Source of the DNA: Leptidea sinapis
Taxonomy: Eukaryota; Arthropoda; Insecta; Lepidoptera; Pieridae
Assembly: GCF_905404315.1 (NCBI RefSeq)
Contig: NC_066273.1
Location: forward strand, 744,001-808,000
Reading direction: 5' to 3'
DNA: 64,000 nucleotides
In this document: piece by piece, positions 57,166-64,000 of the stretch
Numbering within the stretch: position 1 is the first letter of the stretch
How the letters are laid out: each line of letters starts with the position of its first letter
The notes under the pieces: generated by a model
The model's database searches: none
Told to the model about the DNA's origin: nothing
The model's input: only the letters and a program-made list of their open reading frames with translations
Translations under genes and position numbers: made by a program

Positions 57166-57350
57166 GGGGGACTGCCTTAGTAAAAATTTAAATTTAATTT
57201 AGTATGAAACGTGCAATGATTTGACATAAGTTTGAAGAAGTAGTAATTACAGTATGGCGATTGGAGACGAAATATAATCCGGCAAGTTTGAAAGCGAACA
57301 CTTGCTTAAAACGTAGCGGACTGCACGTTTCATACAATCGAGTGAATCGC
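57166..57350 (+). repeat. Family G repeat
   Basis: GGGGGACTGCCTTAGTAAAA to CATACAATCGAGTGAATCG; compare 21232-21450 in reverse. Confidence 0.6.
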
Positions 57351-57394
57351 TTTTTTCTTTTGAGAGTTTCGGTAGGCTGGTGTTATTAATAAAC

Positions 57395-57465
57395 GCGAAG
57401 TAAAGTTATTCCAAATTTAAAACGTTTTCGGCTTTACAAATAAACTTGCTATAAAGTTATAAAAA
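57395..57465. repeat. Junction of family F and family P fragments
   Basis: GCGAAGTAAAGTTATTCCAA (half of family F) is followed directly by GGCTTTACAAATAAACTTGC (one TIR of family P). Confidence 0.5.
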
Positions 57466-58914
57466 TCATCATCGTGGTAATATAGGCCTCTCCTTCTTCT
57501 TATGCACGTCACTACAAATTGGAACTTCGGCTTTTGTTATCCAGAAAACAAACATGCATTAATAACTAAAGCGAAACATGGCACCCACACATCAATTACA
57601 TTTTATACCTCCCTTCCACTCCTTATGCAAATACATGAGTAATTTATGTATCAGTGTTGCAAAAAGTAGCTATAAGCACCTATATCTTCGTAACGAATGA
57701 CCGATACTCGAGAGTAGGTATAATATACGCCCTCATAAGAATGCTAATGAATTCCCGGATCGGAAATTCAAATGAGACTGCCCAAATTTATGACCAGACT
57801 CCCTTTCGCTTACATTTTCCTGTTTGATAAATGTATCATACAGGCTACTCTGTATCGTTTCAGCTATCTTTGATATCTACAAAGAAATCTTTGAATATAC
57901 ATCAAATTGTTACTTCTGACTTCTGGTTTTAATATTATAATGTCCTGTTATCCAATAGGACTCCATTTCTGTTGTGCTAATGGTACCTAAATTGTAAATT
58001 GCAAATGGAGCTTTTTTAATTACTTTTAGTTTTTGTAACTATAGTTTGTACTATGTGTCTTTATATGAAAGTTTATTATTAATAACAGCAGGTGTATTTT
58101 AAAGTTAGCCTCTGGTATTTATGTTCAAAGCTCGAATGAATTTATATCTTTTTATGTAAAAATTTCGTTCGATCGTTTTTTCTCCGACTTTCTTTGCAAA
58201 TCCAACTACCAAGAAAACGTCTTTTCATTTTTAGGATTTATATATAGCCTATGACACTCACAAAATATGTGGCTTTCTATAGTCTGGATATATTTTTAAT
58301 TAGATGGAATAATTTATTTTTAATATGGATTAAACGATATAATTTAACTAATTTCAAATTAGTCTTTACGAGAATCGAAATCTAAACGAGATCAGCTAAA
58401 ACTCCGGACTTTTAGCTTTTAGCAAAATGTCAGGATTTTTCAAATTACCAAATGGTAATCCTAGATGAGAGCTTTGATGCTCTATAAATGAATTTAAACC
58501 GGATTGCCCTGCTATATATATGACCCTACATATATAAATACTTACGCATATGACATAGGTAGGTCATATAGTTCATAATTACAAAATTATATAATGATTA
58601 ACTAACTACATTCACATTGCTTTTTGTAAGTTTACAATATAAATAACGATAAAATTATTATTGTTCTTAAACATAATATAGCTCAGTTATTCCTTATAAT
58701 ATTATAAAAACCTGAGATAAGCCGGAATAAACAGAGACAAAACAAAGTGAGACATTTTAAAAATGGGTGTTCGGAATGCCATTTAATTAACTATATCTAG
58801 TAAAATATGAATCGATATTGATATAATTAACTTCAAGCCTACTTAAGCAGTACCTATAGTATTTTTTATTAATTATTAATGTTATAGATTTTCATTTATT
58901 AAAAAAAACAAGGC
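57466..58914. other. AT-rich intergenic, nothing recognised
   Basis: About 1.4 kb with no recognised gene or repeat. Confidence 0.4.
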
Positions 58915-59232
58915 TTGTAACTATATTTACAATACTATCATTACATTAAATTAAAACTATAATTATGGGGAAGTGTACCAAGAATACTAGCAGTGTTTCC
59001 GCGTTGGATAGCTGCTAGGATGATCCGTTGACGGAAATAGCTGCCAGCGCTTGGGCTTTCCAGTAGCCTTATTGAGGTGTGTAGATAGTACTGTGTACAT
59101 TCTCCGCGACTCTGGGTCCCACGGACCAAGTATCGACACACAAACGGTACAAAGATGTTACACTCACAGAGACCAACATATTTGCGACATTGTCTTCGGC
59201 AGTCGAAGCAGCAACCCCAGCACCAATCTAAC
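58915..59232 (-). pseudogene. LINE ORF C-terminal relic (QRGNAASILGT family)
   Basis: The minus strand encodes a SAGSYFRQRI-like stretch and IQRGNTASILGTLPHN, with upstream LGPWDPESRR-like sequence in a shifted frame. Short deletions and frameshifts are present. Same truncation point and orientation as 12600-12945. Confidence 0.65.
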
Positions 59233-59496
59233 TTAATTAAGTATTTAATATCATGTTTATTTATAGCAATTCTACCTTATACGATATAACCATTTACCCA
59301 TACTAAAAATTCTTCCATTTTCTGCCTAGGTACTTTAATATGTAAGACAAATAAAAAGTCTACTTATAGCATCCGTTTGACATCATTTGTTGTATCCACT
59401 GGAAGATCAGCGCTGGTTACGATAGTAATCAGCTGGTAATGGTGAAGTGTGACCATTTTGATTACGTATATGTATACATAAAATGCCACAAAGTGT

Positions 59497-59871
59497 TGGA
59501 CAATGGACCTGATGAGAAAGCTCATGGTCGCTCAGAGGGCAACGGATAGGGCTATGCTCGGAGTTTCCCTGCGAGATCGAATCAGAAATATGGAGATCCG
59601 TAGGAGAACCAAAACCACTGACATAGCCCAGATGGTTGCGAAACTGAAGAAGTAGTGGGCAGGGCACATAGCTCGATGGACAGGTGGCCGTTGGATCAGT
59701 AAAGTCCTCGAATGGCGAACACGTACCGGAAGACGCATTGTTGGTTGTCCCCTCACAAGATGGATCGACGATCTGGTCAAGATCGCAGGAATACTTTGGA
59801 TGAGGGATGCGCAGGAGCGGATCTTTGGGGAAGGCTTTTGCCCAGCAGTGGATGTTTTCGGGCTGATATAA
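59497..59871 (+). pseudogene. RTE-type retrotransposon ORF C-terminus with an in-frame stop
   Basis: A single frame of 125 codons encodes MDLMRKLMVAQRATDRAMLG, RDRIRNMEIRRRTKTTDIAQ, then WAGHIARWTGGRWISKVLEW, RRIVGCPLTRWIDDLVKIAG and finally CPAVDVFGLI before TAA. QRA...AMLGVSLRD, AGH.AR and RRxxGxPxxRWxDD are hallmarks of the RTE clade C-terminus. A TAG interrupts it (after AKLKK) where other copies have a sense codon. The reverse transcriptase catalytic domain is missing. Reverse frames here are by-products. Confidence 0.85.
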
Positions 59872-59934
59872 TTCGTTTGGTTACCTATAATTCTTTTATA
59901 TAAAATGTAAATACTGTGTTTGTTGCAAAAATTT

Positions 59935-60020
59935 TATTTATATTTTTATGGAATAGAGGACAATCGAGCATACCTGATTTAAAAATCACCAGAGGAATCA
60001 CATGAGCTTTGCTGGTCCAT
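59935..60020 (+). repeat. Family D fragment
   Basis: TTTTTATGGAATAGAGGACA and ACCAGAGGAATCACATGAGC; the rest is missing. Confidence 0.5.
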
Positions 60021-60059
60021 TAAAAAAGTATTTTTCTTTCATTCTTCTGTCTTTCAATT

Positions 60060-60175
60060 GCAGTGCTGCTCAGTTTTTTAGTTTAATCAAAAATCTTGTG
60101 TGGCTCTGCATTGTAGTTGACAGGGCGTATCACATACCATCTGTGGAACTCACTGGTCGTCCCTTTTTCCCATAA
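60060..60175 (-). repeat. Family A fragment, reverse, diverged
   Basis: GCAGTGCTGCTCAG...GTGTGGCTCTGCATTGTAG hairpin and GACAGGGCGTATCACATACC; ends in an A-run. Confidence 0.6.
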
Positions 60176-61519
60176 AAAAAATTAACGAACCAAGTTCTTG
60201 AAAGTCATTTGAATAACTTAAGGTTTCCTTAACTTTAGGTAGTTCAAGCCATATACTAACAATAGACTAGTGTATAAACAAACAGCGCGTGCGAGACAGA
60301 AGAACGTATCTAACAGAGATACAGCAAGATAGAAAAGACAAAGAATCTATTGTTACTGTAACTAATTTTGTTTGACAAGTCGTAAACAATCAGCCACGCT
60401 TGACATAAGTTCCTTAGTATGTTAAATATTATTAAACAAGCTGACACACACACAGCTCCCGAGCTACCAGGTCGTCTATGCTCTAGTATATTGTATGTCT
60501 AAGGGTCCAACTATTTATGTAATACATAAAAGATGTCTCTCAGAAATCTAAACAAATGTTCCGTAAACTTCTAACAGCAAAAAACTCGCAACATCGCAAT
60601 TATTATTTTAAGATGAAGCCCTGTCAAGCGATGTCGGATTATTTATTTAAAAGAAAGTTTTTATATTGTAAAAAGTGAGGAAAGGAAATGCAAAAACGCA
60701 AGTACCTGCAATCTCTGTCCCTTTACAGATGCGAATGCCATATACCAACCAATGATCGATTAAAAAAATATTCATAGACAATTTTACCGCGCGAAAAAAT
60801 CTTTTGTGATATACGTCAAATTTCTTTGTCCGGTTATGGGAGAAATTTCGAAATGCAATTCAATCCTTTTGTGTCCTCAAAGTGATTCTCTACAGATGTT
60901 ACAATAACTGGAACTTTTAAATAAAAACATTATATAGATGCTCGTTTTCGGGTTGGTTTTTATTCGAAAGACCAGGAATAATGAAAAATAATAATTTTAA
61001 GAGATTACTAACGAAATACCTTTGTTGAGAATACTCAACTAGCGAAATTTCAATTAAATTTTTAAAATAAAAGAACACATATAACTTTTTGTAAATAATG
61101 ATGTGTTCTGCAAAGTCGTAGTACATTATTTTATTCTATTATCAATAATTCTCGCAGCGCACGCGATGTAAATAATAATGAAGGTATTTTTAATACCTTG
61201 GGTTACATTATTGCAGTTTTAGTACAGATCCCTAATTTTTTGAAAATATAATATAGCCTATGCCAACCGGGGATAGTGTAGCTTCCTAACAGTGAAAAGA
61301 ATTTTGCAAATCGGTTCAGTAGTTTCGGAGTCATTTCAATGATAAATGTGCTTCACGTCAGAATTGTTTCCTGTTAAAATTCTAATTTTCGAGAGATAAT
61401 GTTTAAGTTGTAATTCTATAAGTAATCTACGCATTTTAGGGACTCTTCTGGTTGAATATTAATAAAATAACAGTAAGTATTTGTTTAAGTAGGTATATTT
61501 TATTAATATCTTAAAATAC
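60176..61519. other. AT-rich intergenic, nothing recognised
   Basis: No gene recognised. Confidence 0.4.
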
Positions 61520-61660
61520 CTACTAATATTATAAATGTGAACGTAAGTTTGTTTGTTACGCTTTCACGCCTAAACCACAGTAACGATTTTGATAAAATTT
61601 AATACAGAGATAGACTAGAGCTTGAAAAAGGACATAGGCTACCTTTTATTGCAAAAAAAT
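61520..61660 (+). repeat. Dispersed repeat (TTTCACGCCTAAACCAC type)
   Basis: ACTAATATTATAAATGTGAA, GCTTTCACGCCTAAACCACA and AAAGGACATAGGCTACCTTT; same type as 14516-14690. Confidence 0.6.
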
Positions 61661-62905
61661 AAATGGTTGAAATAGAGGATGGCAGTTTGTATGGAAATTC
61701 TTCATTATCGAAAATAAAACCATGAAACTTTGTATAAAGGCACTTGATAAGAAATAATTTATAAACATTTGTTCGAGCACTTTTGATACTTTGACCGATA
61801 TGGGAATGAAATAGGAGATTAAAGTTCACAGGGAAATACTATTAAAGAGACTGTCTACAATGACAAGGGATAATATACGCTGTACCATAGCCAGCAGCAG
61901 AAAGAGCAGTTTGTAAGTGTATTATTTGAAAAGTATCCTAAAAAATGCCCAAAGTAACTATTCAACGCGGACAAAGTCGCGATTAAAAGCTAGTTTCTAT
62001 ATTAATACAACTGTTGGGTATAAACTGCCAAATATCACGCTATCGAAGTGTGTTTAGAGGCATAGTTATAATCTAAAATTGAAAACATTCCAAAATTCCC
62101 TAGTCATAAAACTGGTGATTTTGTAGTCGAAACTCCAAACCCAGTAATTTCACAGAAAAAAGAATTAGTTCAATGTTGGTTTACATTTTATTACTTAACT
62201 CTTTGTCGAGGCAATAAAGTCCTTTTGGTAGAGACGGTTACAAAATGCAAATCCTGTCACAATATGCAAATTTATTTATTACTCAAACGACAAAGAGCGG
62301 TACCGGCCTATCGTAAAAAGCTTAGAAAACAAGAAAATTTGTTCTATATTCCACCCGACGAACGGTACTTTCTACAGGACTCGATAAAAAAAGGGTTGAA
62401 TTTTAAATGCGAACAAACATATTTTTTGCGATCGAAATCCTTTTAACTTGATTAATGGACAATGGTATTAATTTTTGTGTGTTGTTTGGTTAGGTCCGCT
62501 TTCTAAAGTGGACGTAAAATAACGGGTCTGCCTTCATCTCGCCGTTTTCTGCTTTCTTTTCAACGAGAGGATAGATTATTTCATTTTGTCTAACACTCAA
62601 GCAACCAATATCTATGCATAAAGTATCCACATAAGAGAGCTATTAGAGCAATTTATAATATGTGGCCAAGAGACGCGCTTCTGCGCTTGTATAATATTAT
62701 TTTAAGCATGCTGACTTGTTATATGATTTAAAAGATGTGCTGGGAGTTTCTTATCACTTCTTCTCCCCATGTCAAAACCTTTTTACGGACTGATGTACTT
62801 CATGACGTTTACCAACTGTTGTTGCGATATGTTATGTTATTGTCTCTCCTTATGGTGAATAAATATATTTTTATTTCTATTAAACCAGATAAACTAGTAT
62901 TTAAT
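61661..62905. other. AT-rich intergenic, nothing recognised
   Basis: The 73-codon frame at 62225-62446 has no recognised domain. Confidence 0.4.
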
Positions 62906-63343
62906 TCTTAGATAATTTATACGTCTAGATAGAGCCTTATGCTGTTCGGAACGCATGAAAACAGGCCAGGTTTATTACTTTAGTGTCACATGACAGCTCC
63001 GTCTTACACTCCCGATACGTTTGTGACGTTGTTTTAGGCTGATATCTATAAACTTTACTCAAACTTTACTTACATAAGACTTAGCTGAGTGTGATAAAAA
63101 CGTATTTTTGCATTGGGCTGTCTTAGCTTATGCTCAGCATAATTACAGTTATCAAATGACTATAAAAACGAAATCAAAGATTATGCTAAGCTGACACTGA
63201 GCTAAGTTTTACGTCAGTAAAGTCTGAGTAAAGTCTAAGTACGCTCTATAGAATTCAGCCTTAGTGTGCGTGCTTTGCCGAAAATAGAGGTTAACAGTTC
63301 CCCGATATGTGTCACAGTCTATCTAGACGTATAAATTTTTATT
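62906..63343 (+). mobile_element. MITE-1 copy carrying a nested MITE
   Basis: Left end CTTAGATAATTTATACGTCT, right end CTATCTAGACGTATAAATTT. The MITE-1 core is split after GTTGTTT and resumes at TTAGTGTGCGTGC. Without the 63037-63260 insert it would match the other copies. Confidence 0.75.
63037..63260. mobile_element. Nested MITE with TTA target-site duplication
   Basis: GGCTGATATCTATA at the left matches the complement of CTCTATAGAATTCAGCC at the right. TTA is present on both sides (63034-63036 and 63261-63263), as in PIF/Harbinger elements. The interior has paired AAACTTTACTCA / TGAGTAAAGTC and TTAGCTTATGCTCAGC / ATGCTAAGCTGA blocks. Confidence 0.75.
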
Positions 63344-63979
63344 ATACAGACGATAATATAATTATATGTATTGTAAAAGTTTGTCTTAGTCATACTAGAC
63401 TACCCATCTAATTACGTAAAAAGGTAGGGCGTGAATTATGAATACAAATTAAATATACAATAGTAATTATCTATCCATACTTATCCTGTTAGCTGTAAAA
63501 AGGTTCCCCTTATTTGTATCAAACACGCACAGCAAAAAACTACAATAAAAATCACTTGACATTTAACCACAGACTAAAAAAGTGAGGGGAGAATCAAAGA
63601 CGAGGTGAAAACTAATTTTGTTTTTTGACATTCGCGTGCCGCGGCTGCGGGGCGTGTAATGTCAAGCGTACTTCCTGCATTGTGCAACGCGCAACCCTCA
63701 ATCTTTTTTAGGGGATTTAATATGTAGCGTGTGCTATTGAGATTTTAAGATTTGTAGATAGAGTTTTCGTAATAATTAAATGTTTATGATATGGCGTGTG
63801 GCCGCATCAGGCGGGCGCAAATTATTTCGCCAATGACGTGTGGAATTGAAGAGACACGTTATGAATAGTTGGTCATAGCCAGCTATTTGACTATTTTTAA
63901 TTTGGATAATTTATAAATGGCAGGTTTTTACGCCACAATTTAGAACAAATACAAAATTTAATAAGATGACAATGAACTG
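63344..63979. other. Intergenic with a GC-rich patch
   Basis: No gene. A short patch with CGTGCCGCGGCTGCGGGGCG at about 63636 stands out from the AT-rich context. Confidence 0.4.
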
Positions 63980-64000
63980 AAAACAAAACTTTATGAACGA
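63980..64000 (+). repeat. Family T left end, cut by window edge
   Basis: GAAAACAAAACTTTATGAAC matches the start of the copy at 42991 just inside its TIR. The rest lies outside the window. Confidence 0.5.

Noticed and set aside
1..64000. CRISPR array, bacterial operon or phage region
   Set aside because: No regularly spaced direct repeats, ribosome-binding patterns or prokaryotic genes; the locus is eukaryotic.

Overview
This AT-rich window looks like one locus of a lepidopteran (moth or butterfly) nuclear genome. The evidence is an intron-containing insect developmental gene surrounded by dense layers of lepidopteran-style repeats: TIR mini-elements, SINE-like units and decayed non-LTR retrotransposon tails. 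No operons, CRISPR arrays, phage genes or bacterial features were seen.

The one host gene I can support is hunchback (hb), on the plus strand. A short coding exon (17185..17277) is spliced, in phase 0, to a large terminal exon (18340..20091). Together they encode a 614-residue protein with four central C2H2 fingers and the C-terminal finger pair diagnostic of Hunchback. Its 3' UTR (about 20092..20940) carries a perfect Pumilio-type octamer, TGTAAATA. A possible 5' UTR exon ends at 16582, and a possible TATA-type promoter lies near 15.7 kb. A 300-bp repeat sits inside the coding intron.

Layout. 1-7.6 kb: repeat fragments, small MITEs and a G-rich patch. 7.6-9.5 kb: a 973-bp pogo-like transposon with TA target-site duplication, then tRNA-like sequences inside a fold-back repeat. 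10-13.7 kb: decayed LINEs and SINE-like units. 13.7-21 kb: hb and its flanks. 21-29 kb: mixed repeats and RTE tails. 29.3-33.9 kb: a large inverted-repeat element made of two head-to-head copies of a PIF/Harbinger transposase 5' end, with an unrelated 1.77-kb TIR element inserted in its right arm. 34-46 kb: LINE tails, MITEs and a decayed coding relic with an HAxTGCxTT motif (39007..39345, minus). 46-64 kb: more MITEs, several nested, and an RTE retrotransposon tail (59497..59871).

The genes do not form a pathway. The main biology is hb as a transcription factor and a layered record of transposon insertions, some datable relative to each other by nesting. Family names used below (A, B, C, D, E, F, G, H, K, P, T, MITE-1) are labels made up for this window; copies were matched by eye, so their boundaries are approximate unless a target-site duplication is given.
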